Of a DNA stretch of 64,000 nucleotides, positions 7,798 to 17,700 are shown piece by piece. Every line of letters begins with the position of its first letter. Position 1 is the first letter of the stretch. A program made the translations under genes and the position numbers. This DNA is from Taishania sp036758285 (GTDB lineage: Bacteria; Bacteroidota; Bacteroidia; Flavobacteriales_D; Crocinitomicaceae). The notes below the pieces were generated by a model. The model made no database searches and had not been told where the DNA came from. It was given only the letters and a program-made list of their open reading frames with translations. The DNA is taken from the NCBI GenBank assembly GCA_036758285.1, contig DAIOWV010000001.1, positions 62,001 through 126,000 of the forward strand, given 5' to 3'.

Positions 7798-9681
7798 ATG
7801 AAGCAATTAGCTTTCTTTAGCTTTATCCTATCTTTAAATTTTTCATTTTCGCAAAAATCTGAAAATTTAATACCAAAAGATGCTGTTACAGTATTGAGTA
7901 TAAACAACATGTCTGTTTTTCAAAAAGTCTCTATTGACGAATTGATAAAATATGACTTTATGATCGATATTCAACAAGAATTATTTGACGGATCAACAGC
8001 TGGAAAATCCATTAAAGATGCAGGGATTGATTTTAATCAAAAATTAAATGTCTTTTATGGTCGAACATTCGATTATGAAATTTCAGGATTTACATTTGGC
8101 ATTACAGATAAGGATAAATTGTTTACTGTATTTGATGATTTTGAAAAAGAGTTAGATGCATATAATGGAGTTGAAAGATATAGTTCTTACTTCAACCAAC
8201 TTATTATCAAAGGAAACAGTGGCTTACTTATTCGAGTAGAGCCTTTGCACGACCGAATTGCTGATGTAACAGATTCAATTTGGTACGAAAGAGGGAATGA
8301 CTATCATTGGGGTAGTTATGACGATGACTACATGATTGATAATATTGAAGAAGTTATTTTAGATATTGAAACTGAAGAGATTATTAATGAAGATGTAGTT
8401 TACGAAGATACTGTTTCAATAGCTGAAGAAGCTGTTTTTGAGGAAGCTAGAGACATTGTTTCTGGAAAAACGTATTGGGAATTAAGAGATAGTGTGTCAT
8501 TTTCTTTACAAAACACATATCTAAAAGAAGTGACTGATGGATTGTTTACTCGAAATGAATCTCTTTTGACCAATGATCTACGCTTTGAAAAACAATTAAA
8601 AAGTTCTGCCGATGGAATTTTTTATTTGGACAACTCTAGAAACTTGGAAAAAAATCAAAGCTTTTGGTATATGAAAACGATGTTTCCTGGACTTTATCAA
8701 GAATTAAGTGAATTATATACTGGTAATGTTATCCTAGGTGACATTCTTCTAAATGAAAAAAACATTGAATTCAAGGTAACATCCAACTATGGAGAGAAGC
8801 TAGGTTCAATTTATCAAAAATTAAATGATTCAAAATTTGATAAAAACATTTTGAAATACATTCACAAAGATAACTCTGCATTTTTCTCGTATAACATAAA
8901 TCTAAGAAACGCATATGAACAAGCATATGATGTGATCGTTCCAATTCTTGAGAATGAAAGAAGTATGCAGGTTTCAATGAATTTATTGTTATTAGAATTA
9001 TTGGATGAATACATCAATAAAGATGCATTATTTGGAAGTTACAAAGGGAGCATGTTTGGAACATTCAATGGTATCAAAAAGGTGAAGACGAAGAAAATAA
9101 TTTTCGACTACAATGAAGAAACTTGGGAATACACAGAAGAAGAAGTTGAAGCAGAAGAAGATATGCCAATTTTCACTTTAGGATTTACAACTGATAGAGC
9201 TGATATTGTTGAGAAAATTTTAACACGTATGAATCGTGTAACTTCTCAAATTGAAAAAATAGGCGATTATTGGGTATTCCACGAAGCAGTATTAGAGTCT
9301 GCTCCTTTATATTTTATTAATAAAAATGGTTTGTTCATAATAACAAATGATGAAAATTTAGCTGTTAAAAATACGAATGGTTATGGTTCAAATGCCATAA
9401 CAGGTAAAAAAGCTAAAGAAATTAAATCAAATGGATTTATGTATGCTGAAGTAGATTGGGGAAAAACAGTTGATGGATTACCCAGAGATTTATTTAGTGG
9501 TGAACAAAATGAAATAGTTGATGCAATGAGAGGCAAAGGAGGATTTTTAAAAGTTACATCTTCTAAAACAACAAATCTTTCTACAAAATTCAATGCTGTC
9601 TATTCATTTGATGGAGGATTTGAAAACTCTAGTAAATATATTTTAGATTTTGTGAATAGTATTTACTTAATTTCAAAATAA
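7798..9681 (+). CDS. Exported protein of unknown function (first of a pair)
   Basis: 627 residues. I do not recognise a characterised family. Seen: a signal peptide (about 1-18, ending FSFSQ), then LIPKDAVTVLSINNMSVFQK, a block like those opening DUF4836/DUF3352-type Bacteroidota proteins, then an acidic low-complexity insert (about 180-225, rich in Glu, Asp, Ile and Val), and a second acidic patch near 445-460. No lipobox and no T9SS sorting domain, so it is predicted periplasmic or on the outer-membrane inner face. The next gene starts 9 bp downstream and seems to share the general architecture, suggesting a paralogous pair acting together. The promoter at 7767-7774 fits its start. Confidence 0.6.
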   Translation: MKQLAFFSFILSLNFSFSQKSENLIPKDAVTVLSINNMSVFQKVSIDELIKYDFMIDIQQELFDGSTAGKSIKDAGIDFNQKLNVFYGRTFDYEISGFTFGITDKDKLFTVFDDFEKELDAYNGVERYSSYFNQLIIKGNSGLLIRVEPLHDRIADVTDSIWYERGNDYHWGSYDDDYMIDNIEEVILDIETEEIINEDVVYEDTVSIAEEAVFEEARDIVSGKTYWELRDSVSFSLQNTYLKEVTDGLFTRNESLLTNDLRFEKQLKSSADGIFYLDNSRNLEKNQSFWYMKTMFPGLYQELSELYTGNVILGDILLNEKNIEFKVTSNYGEKLGSIYQKLNDSKFDKNILKYIHKDNSAFFSYNINLRNAYEQAYDVIVPILENERSMQVSMNLLLLELLDEYINKDALFGSYKGSMFGTFNGIKKVKTKKIIFDYNEETWEYTEEEVEAEEDMPIFTLGFTTDRADIVEKILTRMNRVTSQIEKIGDYWVFHEAVLESAPLYFINKNGLFIITNDENLAVKNTNGYGSNAITGKKAKEIKSNGFMYAEVDWGKTVDGLPRDLFSGEQNEIVDAMRGKGGFLKVTSSKTTNLSTKFNAVYSFDGGFENSSKYILDFVNSIYLISK

Positions 9682-9690
9682 GTTCTTACA

Positions 9691-11031
9691 ATGTTGCGTA
9701 AGCTTACATTCATTTTTGTACTGGCAATACTTTTTGGAGCATTCCTAATTGTAAATCCGTATCTAAAAAAGGCAGAAGAACCTCCTGCAATTGAAGATAG
9801 ACTCCCGGATGCTGATTTTATGGCAACAGCAGACTGTATTCGATTAGCAAGAGAAATCAGTGGGATGATGTATTATTACAAAGTTCCTTTTCGTGATTTT
9901 CTATCTCCAGAGTTTATACTTACACAAGCAAAAGCCTATAGACTACAGTTGCAAAAACCTGCTTATTTCTTCGCTAATAAAAATGGTGAATTTGGTATTT
10001 TAGCGGAATTAACTGATAGCACAAAAATTTCAAGTGGTATTGAAAAACTAAAGTTTTTTTTTGATGTAAAGGAGCTTACTATTGCAAAACATAAGGTCTA
10101 CAAAGTACAAGATCACAAAGTTTACTTTTTGTATGGGAACGATTATATTTTCTACTACAAAGGGGATTCGATTAAAGATTATGTTAAAAGAATTACTGGT
10201 GCAAAAACAGATCAGGTTACACCTACATGGATTGAATTGCTAAATCAACAGAAATATCTTAATAAAAGTATAGTCATTTACTCGAAACTAGAAGATTTTA
10301 AGCAAATTAGTATCGATCAAGCATTTGCTTACCCTATTATTGATTCCACACATGTGCATTTCTATGCTTTTATGTCTAGTAAAGATACAATTCCACTTAA
10401 GTTAAAAGATGGTGGAATGGATTTTAAAACTGGTGAATTTACTAAACGAACAATAAACTTACATTTAGACCCAACCTATCTTCAAAAACACCCAGAACAT
10501 CCCTTGTATTTATATTTGCAGAAACAAAGCTCAAGAATCCGTTTCCCTTTTAATGATTTTATGGTTAGATGGAATGGAGATTTGGCATTTCAACAAGGTG
10601 GTTGGATAAATATTGATGAGAAAGTAATAGAATCTGTACTTGATGATGATTTTAATGTGACTGAAATAGTTAAAACAAAGCAAGTTAAAGTGCCAGGTTT
10701 TGCAGTAAATTATTCTCTAAAAAATGATTCTAACGATTTTATTGACATTCTAAAATCAAAAGGATTTTTGACAGAACAAGAAGAAAAGTACCATTTATTA
10801 CTATCCCCTCCCCTACATTTTACCAAAGGAAAGGATAATTCTCAAACTTTCTATGCTTCTAAAGTTGCGCCAAAAATGATTCCATCTGAAAAATCATATG
10901 TCATGTGGGTCAACAAAGGGACTCAATACACCGTAGAAATTGACAGTATTACAACACATGAATTCTATGGTAAAATGAGTTTTAGTATGGAGAATATTTT
11001 ATCAGCTAAAAGTTTGAAATCAAATTTTTAA
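9691..11031 (+). CDS. Membrane-anchored protein of unknown function (second of a pair)
   Basis: 446 residues with one N-terminal hydrophobic helix (about 4-24) and no lipobox, so probably anchored in the inner membrane with a periplasmic body. Residues 35-120 (LPDADFMATADCIRLA and after) read like the opening of the upstream protein: a Pro-Asp-Ala entry, then a Phe/Gly-rich strand block (YFFANKNGEFGILAEL). I infer a distant paralogue of the 7798 gene product; I assign no function. It is separated from that gene by 9 bp and is surely co-transcribed. Its 3' end overlaps the convergent SUMF1-type gene by 4 bp. Confidence 0.6.
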   Translation: MLRKLTFIFVLAILFGAFLIVNPYLKKAEEPPAIEDRLPDADFMATADCIRLAREISGMMYYYKVPFRDFLSPEFILTQAKAYRLQLQKPAYFFANKNGEFGILAELTDSTKISSGIEKLKFFFDVKELTIAKHKVYKVQDHKVYFLYGNDYIFYYKGDSIKDYVKRITGAKTDQVTPTWIELLNQQKYLNKSIVIYSKLEDFKQISIDQAFAYPIIDSTHVHFYAFMSSKDTIPLKLKDGGMDFKTGEFTKRTINLHLDPTYLQKHPEHPLYLYLQKQSSRIRFPFNDFMVRWNGDLAFQQGGWINIDEKVIESVLDDDFNVTEIVKTKQVKVPGFAVNYSLKNDSNDFIDILKSKGFLTEQEEKYHLLLSPPLHFTKGKDNSQTFYASKVAPKMIPSEKSYVMWVNKGTQYTVEIDSITTHEFYGKMSFSMENILSAKSLKSNF

Positions 11032-11936
11032 TTTTTGACTTTATGCCAAGAATGTTCACTTTGAATAACGGTTGCGACAACTCTAAATCCAACCATTGGA
11101 GATGAACCACTATATTTTTTTAGACTTCTATTACGAATATCATAACCTGCGTCAAACCATGAACCTCCAATAACTTCATCAGAATCTGCTAATAATTCAG
11201 CTACATTTCCATTCATGTTATAAATATCAAATTCATTTGGCCAAAATGATTTAGTTGGAGCAATAATGTCACCAAAATCATTCAATTCTCCTTGATAAGG
11301 CAATACCACAAATTCATTCTTTTCATTTCTGGAAATAGATCCTTCTCCAACTTGAACAAAATTTGCCAATATCATTCCTTTAGAATTCCTTACATATTGA
11401 CCTTTCCAAGAATAAGGAGCATCTAAATCGTCACCACAAGCTGCTCTTAACCACTCTGATTTTAACGGAAGTCGAAATTGTAATTTTTGTCCTTCAGGTA
11501 AATTCGCGTTTATCCTTTTTGTTAACCATTCGCAGTATAACTCCGCACCTTGCTTAGAAATATTTACCACAGGGTGATTTCTATATGCAGAATGGCTATG
11601 ATAATAGTCGACATATTTTTGATTTAAACTCTTACTAGACGACCAATTGAAAGAATTAACCTTAGCAATATTGTATTTATCAATTTCTCCATTTGACAAT
11701 AAATCATTTAAAAATATTTTATAATCAAAATTTGTAACCTCTGTTTTTCCAATTATAAAAGATTGAACAGAAAATGTATCTTCTTGAAGCTTTACCAATC
11801 CGGAAGGAACATAACCATAAAAGTCGTTTATGAATTTATTAAACTTTGAAACTGACATGGGTTTGGAAACGCTTGTCAAAGAAATCAAGCTAAACATTAC
11901 CCCCAAATAAAAAGAAAAATACAATAATGTTTTCAT
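11028..11936 (-). CDS. SUMF1/FGE-fold exported protein, GldK/GldJ-like
   Basis: About 302 residues with an N-terminal signal segment and a formylglycine-generating-enzyme-type fold: FIIGKTEVTNFDYKIFLND (near 65), NHPVVNISKQGAELYCEWL (about 125), RLPLKSEWLRAAC, NMNGNVAELL and a closing GGSWFDAGYDIRNRS ... GFRVV. The catalytic Cys pair of true FGE (after GGSW) is absent, so it is not an active sulfatase modifier. In this phylum the fold is shared with the gliding/T9SS proteins GldK and GldJ, but those are lipoproteins and no lipobox Cys is visible here. A TTG start at 11954 is possible; the ATG at 11936 gives the cleaner signal peptide. Role unknown. Confidence 0.72.
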   Translation of the reverse strand: MKTLLYFSFYLGVMFSLISLTSVSKPMSVSKFNKFINDFYGYVPSGLVKLQEDTFSVQSFIIGKTEVTNFDYKIFLNDLLSNGEIDKYNIAKVNSFNWSSSKSLNQKYVDYYHSHSAYRNHPVVNISKQGAELYCEWLTKRINANLPEGQKLQFRLPLKSEWLRAACGDDLDAPYSWKGQYVRNSKGMILANFVQVGEGSISRNEKNEFVVLPYQGELNDFGDIIAPTKSFWPNEFDIYNMNGNVAELLADSDEVIGGSWFDAGYDIRNRSLKKYSGSSPMVGFRVVATVIQSEHSWHKVKN

Positions 11937-12060
11937 ATAGAAGATTTTAATCAATAACGAATGAAATTGAAAATGTTACAAAACGTTTCATTCTAATAAA
12001 AACAACATTATTACGTTAATAACTTCAATCTCAAAAAATATAATTTCCTTTCAAATCATA

Positions 12061-12068
12061 TACCTTTG
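12061..12068 (+). promoter_or_regulatory. -7 promoter element of the AsmA-like gene
   Basis: TACCTTTG, an exact TAnnTTTG, ends 6 nt before the ATG at 12075. The predicted leader is only about 3 nt, that is, effectively leaderless. This also argues against the TTG at 12066, which lies inside the element. Confidence 0.55.
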
Positions 12069-12074
12069 TTTCTC

Positions 12075-14735
12075 ATGAATAAAAAACGGATAATACGTAT
12101 ATTAAAATGGTTTTTTGGAATCATTATAGGATTCGTATTGTTACTGACAGCAGGTATTTATTATTTTAAAGATGAATTAATTGCGATTGTTTTAACCGAA
12201 GTCAATGCCCATCTAAAGGCAAAAGTAAAAGTTGATAAAGTTGATATTGCCTTTTGGAGTAGTTTTCCCAACCTCTCTGTCGATTTTAATAAGGTTTTTG
12301 TACAAGATACCTATGAAAATTCAACTGATAAAGATACGTTGTTTTATTCTGAAAAAATTCGTCTTCGTTTTAATCCAATGGATATCTGGAGAGAAGAATA
12401 TCGTTTAAAAAGAATTGATATTCACCCCGGAACATTACAATTAAAAGTAAATAGTAAAGGTGAAGTCAATTATGATATTCTTAAGGAAACGACAGATACA
12501 ACTGAAACAACTTTTAATTTTGATTTACAAAAACTAAACATTAAGGATTTAAAGTTTTCATACACCAATGATCAAATTAATCATCGATATGCAACTGATT
12601 TAATTGAAACTGAATTGGAAGGAAAGTTTTCAGAAAAGGTATTTACAATTCACGCCAAGAGCCATCAAATTATTCGTGAAACAAGAAGTGGTCAAGTGAA
12701 TTTTATATCTAATAAGAAAGCAGATTTAGATATCAACGTTGAAATTGATCAAAACAAAGACATAATAAACATTCCAAATACAAAAATTCTAATCGCTAAT
12801 TTACCTTTTCAATTTTCAGGATATTTAAGTCCAGAAAAAATGAAATTTGTTATTGAAGCTAAAAAATTATCATTGACAGATGTTGTAAAAAACTTTTCAA
12901 TGAAAGAAGTTGAGCATGTTACAAATTATTCAGGTTCGGGAATCGTAAATTTCTCATTAAACATTGACGATAACAGACTTGATAACAAACATTTAAATCT
13001 AGATTGTAAATTTGGAATTGTGAGTGGGCGATTAACTGAACCAGAGCAAAACATTCAGATTTCTAACTTAAGCCTTGATGGCCATTATTCCAACAATGAA
13101 GATCGTGGGAAAGATATATTATTGTTAAACAACATTCAATTTACAACAAAAACAGGTCCATTTACCGGAAATCTAAAAATTACTGAATTCGATTCACCAA
13201 GACTTGAGGGAAAAGCAAATGGTAACCTTGATCTTGCTGCTGTAAATCTCTTATTTCCAATTGAAGGAATAGATAAAATTGGAGGTAACATGGCCGTTAA
13301 TGCTGATTTTAAAGTGAAATTACTTCCTGAAAACAACATTGATTTGATACATTGCGAAGGTGGAGTTGAATTGATAGATAACTATATTCAATTAGTCGAT
13401 GATAAAAGAAATTTTCATTCTATTTTCGGAGCTATCAAACTGCAAAACAACGACATATCAGTCAATCAATTAAGTGTTAAACTAGCAAATTCAGATTTAT
13501 CTTTAACTGGTTCACTTTCAAATCTTATTAACTATTTTAAATCTGAGGGCAAACTTGATGTAAAATTAAATGTATTTAGTAATTCAATTCATGTTTCAGA
13601 TTTAGGAACTACCAGTAAGGAAGTTCAGAAAGAAACAAATGCTCCTAGAAGCTATATCCTACCTCATTTAATTAATGGAAATTTAAATCTTACAGTTGGT
13701 AAATTAAGTTATGAAGGACATTTATTTGAACAAATTCAAGGTGAATTAGCATTGAACGATAGATTACTAAGTTTTAATAATATAAAATTCAAAACTTCTG
13801 GTTCGAACGTAACTGGTTCCGTGAAAATAAAAGAACAATCTGAAGAATATTTTCAGACAGTAAGTCAATTAACTTCTAATAACATTCAACTTAAACAGTT
13901 GATGAAAGACTGGCATAATTTCAAACAAGACGTTATACAAGATAGACATGTTTCTGGCCAAGCAGCCGCTAAATTATATTTGGAAGCTCCCTTTGATTTG
14001 AGAACAGGAATTAACATGCAACAAATTAAATCGGATATACACCTAAAAATTGACAATGGTCGTTTGTACAAAGTTGAAGCTTTCAATAGCATAGTTGAAA
14101 GTTTAAAAACTCCAGCTGCAAAATTGGTTCTGGGAGCAAACAATATTAAAAGTTTAGGTGATAAGCTATCTGATTTAAAATTTGAAACACTAGAAAACAC
14201 ATTGTTAATTCGTGATGGAAAAATTACGATACCTGAAATGAAAATCAATTCATCTGCTTTAAACATAGAAACACAAGGAACGCATACTTTTGACAATCAA
14301 ATTGATTATCGTTTTTCATTTAGACTAAGGGATTTAAAAGAGAAAAAAACATCAGAATTTGGAGAGATAGTTGATGACAACACAGGTATGATTGTTTATT
14401 TGAAAATGTTTGGAACAATGGATAATCCTCAATTTTCATGGGATAAAGAATCTAAATCAGTAGATCGAAAAGAATACATAGAACAAGAAAAACAATCTGT
14501 AAAAAGTATGTTGAAAACTGATTTCGGATTATTCAAAAAAGATTCTACTATCCAACGATATGAAGAAACTAAAAAAGTAAAAGAAGTTCTTGAGGTCCAA
14601 TACGGTGAAGATAAATCATCTGAAGCTGAATTCGAAAAAGAAAAGAAGAAAAAGGACGGAAAACTAAATTCTTTTCTAAAGAAAATGGAACAAGAAGAGA
14701 AAAATAGAAAAAAAGTTGAAGTAGAATTTGATTGA
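12075..14735 (+). CDS. AsmA-family protein
   Basis: 886 residues. An N-terminal transmembrane helix (about 8-30, ILKWFFGIIIGFVLLLTAGI) is followed by a long beta-rich periplasmic body of AsmA/TamB-like repeats (VDKVDIAFWSSFPNLSVDFN near 55; LKRIDIHPGTLQLKVNSKG near 115) and a charged, lysine-rich C-terminal tail (from about 790). AsmA-type proteins are thought to bridge the envelope and carry phospholipids to the outer membrane; that role is inferred from the family. A TTG 9 bp upstream is open, but it falls within the promoter element, so I chose the ATG. The M43 protease gene begins 39 bp downstream with its own promoter element. Confidence 0.82.
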   Translation: MNKKRIIRILKWFFGIIIGFVLLLTAGIYYFKDELIAIVLTEVNAHLKAKVKVDKVDIAFWSSFPNLSVDFNKVFVQDTYENSTDKDTLFYSEKIRLRFNPMDIWREEYRLKRIDIHPGTLQLKVNSKGEVNYDILKETTDTTETTFNFDLQKLNIKDLKFSYTNDQINHRYATDLIETELEGKFSEKVFTIHAKSHQIIRETRSGQVNFISNKKADLDINVEIDQNKDIINIPNTKILIANLPFQFSGYLSPEKMKFVIEAKKLSLTDVVKNFSMKEVEHVTNYSGSGIVNFSLNIDDNRLDNKHLNLDCKFGIVSGRLTEPEQNIQISNLSLDGHYSNNEDRGKDILLLNNIQFTTKTGPFTGNLKITEFDSPRLEGKANGNLDLAAVNLLFPIEGIDKIGGNMAVNADFKVKLLPENNIDLIHCEGGVELIDNYIQLVDDKRNFHSIFGAIKLQNNDISVNQLSVKLANSDLSLTGSLSNLINYFKSEGKLDVKLNVFSNSIHVSDLGTTSKEVQKETNAPRSYILPHLINGNLNLTVGKLSYEGHLFEQIQGELALNDRLLSFNNIKFKTSGSNVTGSVKIKEQSEEYFQTVSQLTSNNIQLKQLMKDWHNFKQDVIQDRHVSGQAAAKLYLEAPFDLRTGINMQQIKSDIHLKIDNGRLYKVEAFNSIVESLKTPAAKLVLGANNIKSLGDKLSDLKFETLENTLLIRDGKITIPEMKINSSALNIETQGTHTFDNQIDYRFSFRLRDLKEKKTSEFGEIVDDNTGMIVYLKMFGTMDNPQFSWDKESKSVDRKEYIEQEKQSVKSMLKTDFGLFKKDSTIQRYEETKKVKEVLEVQYGEDKSSEAEFEKEKKKKDGKLNSFLKKMEQEEKNRKKVEVEFD

Positions 14736-14744
14736 ATTTTTTAA

Positions 14745-14752
14745 TATTTTTG
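14745..14752 (+). promoter_or_regulatory. -7 promoter element of the M43 protease
   Basis: TATTTTTG matches TAnnTTTG; a TTG lies at 14728-14730, 14 bp further upstream, a little short for a -33 element. It is 22 bp before the ATG at 14775, in a region rich in T, so the match could be chance. Confidence 0.35.
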
Positions 14753-14774
14753 AAATAAAAAATTTAAACTAGAA

Positions 14775-17700
14775 ATGAAACTTAAACTCCTTAGCATCTT
14801 ATTAGTTACCATTTTTTTCAATTTATTTGAAACCTTTGGTCAGGTAGAATCGCCTCTAATCAACAATCAATCTGAAGTAAAACCTTGTGGACAAACAGAC
14901 ATTTTACAAAGATTAAAGAATAATAATTCTCATTTTTACAGAGAAGTATTTAATACTGATATCACTGTCGGAAAAGAACAAAATGATAATATTGAAAAGT
15001 CAACAACAGTTTACACGATTCCAGTTGTTTTTCACGTTCTACATAATAATGGAAGTGAGAATATTTCAGAAGCACAAATTTTAAGTGCAATCTCAATATT
15101 AAATCGTGACTATAGAAAACAAAATTCAGATGTTAACAACGTCGTAGCTCAGTTTTTACCTTTGGCAAGTGATGTGTATATAGAATTTGCATTAGCCAAA
15201 ATAGCTCCAAATGGCAATTGTTTTAATGGAATTACGAGAACTGTTTCTCCTTTAACCGTAACTCCTCCTGATCTCATTAACAACCCTGGAGGTTTACAAC
15301 AAATTAATGCAATCATTAGTGGTAACGATGTCTACAATGGTGTTTGGCCACATAATAAGTATTTGAATATCTATGTTTGTACAGACGCTGCTGGATTTGC
15401 AGGATATACATTCTTACCGAGTACAAATTCCGCAAGTACAGCAGAAAACATGTATAGTAATGGTATTTTTATGATGAATTCTTATGTTGGAGATATGGGT
15501 ACTTCTAGTATCTACAATAGTAGAATTTTAACCCATGAAGTTGGTCATTGGTTGAATTTACATCATACATGGGGCACTACAAATGATCCTGGTTTATTAT
15601 CTAACTGTGGTGATGATGATGGTGTTACAGATACACCTAATACAATAGGATCTACTAGCTGTAATTTAAGTGAAAATTCTTGTGGGCCAATCGCGAATGT
15701 TGAAAATTATATGGAGTATTCTTATTGTAGTAAAATGTTTACAGCAGGTCAAGTTGCAAGAATGAGAACAGCTGTGCAAAGTTCAACTGCAGGTAGAAAT
15801 AATTTGTGGAAAACAGCCAATTTACAAGATGTAGGTGTATTATCTGGAGGTAATTCAGTGTGTACAGCCGAAATCGACGCTACAGAGAAGGGACTTTGTG
15901 TAAATGAAACAACAATTTTCTCAGTAACAACAAATGCAACATCTTATTCATGGTCTTTCCCAGGAGGAACACCTTCCTCCTCAACCGCTGCTAATCCAGT
16001 TGTATCATATAGTTCTTCAGGTTGGTATTCTGTATCAGTTACGATTACAACCTCATCAGGAACTATAACTTTACAAGAAGATGATTTTATTGCTGTAGCA
16101 AATGGTGGGACAACAACACCTGTTGCTTTGCCAATTATTGAAGGATTTGTTGGGACAACATTTCCACCAACCAATTGGTCAACAGATTTTAGCCCTGCGT
16201 CAGAAACATGGCATAGAAATTCGTCACATGGAACTAGCCCAACCACAGGTAATTCAATGGTAATTGATTTTTACACCAATGAAGTGAATGGCAGTGGATT
16301 TATTTTAACTCCATCATTTTCTCTTGAAAATTATATTTCAGCTTCCCTTTCTTTTGATGTTTCCTATAAACAGTATAGTAATTATTCCAATGATAGATTA
16401 CAAATTATGGTGAAGCCAGGTTGTGCTTACTTAAACGAAATCGTTTATCAGAAAGAAGGTGTGACCTTAGAAACTGAACATTCACCTAATTATACAGTCA
16501 ATACAACTCCTGTTGTTTGGAGAAGAGAAACAATTGATCTAACACCATATTTAGGTAAAAAAAATGTTCAAATAAGATTTCAAGGTAATTCGGGAGAAGA
16601 TGTATTCTTTGGAAATAATATCTACATTGATAACGTAAATATTTCAGGTACTGCTGGTACAGCAAATTTTTCAGTATCTAGTACCACTGAATGTGTTGGA
16701 GAAACAATTGTTTTTACAAATACATCAACAGGAGCCAATTCATGGGATTGGAATTTTGGAGTTGGGGCTACTCCTAGCACAGCAACTGGTGCTGGGCCAC
16801 ATTCAGTAACTTATTCAAATTCTGGAGTAAAGTCGGTTTCTCTTTCTATCAACGGAGGTGGATCAGCTACTAGTCAAACTATAAATATTAATCCTCAACC
16901 AGTTATTTCTCTAGCTACTTTTCCAAGTGTTTGTATAAATGGTGGTATGGTCATATTAAATCAAGGTAGTCCTTCAGGGGGATGGTTTAATGGTCCAGGA
17001 GTTTTAGGAAATTCATTCAGTCCAGTAATTGCAGGAGTAGGTGATCACACAATAACTTATTCTTTAACAATGAATGGCTGTACAAACACAACTTCTGGTC
17101 AATTAACAGTATATGATTTACCGAATGTTACGTTATCTACTTTACCAACAATGTGCTTAAGCGATACTCCAATAAATTTAACTCAAGGTAGCCCTTTTGG
17201 TGGAACTTACAGTGGTCCAGGGGTAATTGGAAATCAATTTGATCCCTCAATTGCAGGAACAGGTGTAAAAACAATTACTTATACTTATTCGCAAAACGGT
17301 TGTACAAATTCGGCAACAAGGCAATTAACAGTAGATGCTTTACCAGTAGTTACACTATCTACACTACCAACAACCTGTGTTAATGCCAGTCCTGTAACAT
17401 TGACTCAAGGAAGCCCTCTAGGTGGTACTTACAGTGGCTTAGGAGTGAGTGGAAATCAGTTCAATCCTTCTGTTACCGGCAGTGGTTTACAGACCATTTA
17501 TTACACTTATTCTGTAGGTAGTTGCAGTAATACTGTATCAAATCAAATTATGGTTGATACACCTCCAATCGTTACATTTGGTTCTATTCCTGATATATGT
17601 TCTAATGATAGTCCGATATTTTTGAATCAAGGAACACCAGCTGGTGGAACTTATAGTGGTCCAGGAGTGAGTGGTAATCAATTTGATCCAACTCTTGCTG

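Noticed and set aside
12066..12074. TTG start giving three extra residues to the AsmA-like protein
   Set aside because: The TTG is within the -7 element TACCTTTG; the ATG at 12075 fits better.
15944..16246. 100-codon frame antisense to the M43 protease gene
   Set aside because: Lies wholly opposite a well-supported domain and shows no family features; shadow of the real gene. The same applies to antisense frames in the glycine-rich and porE genes.
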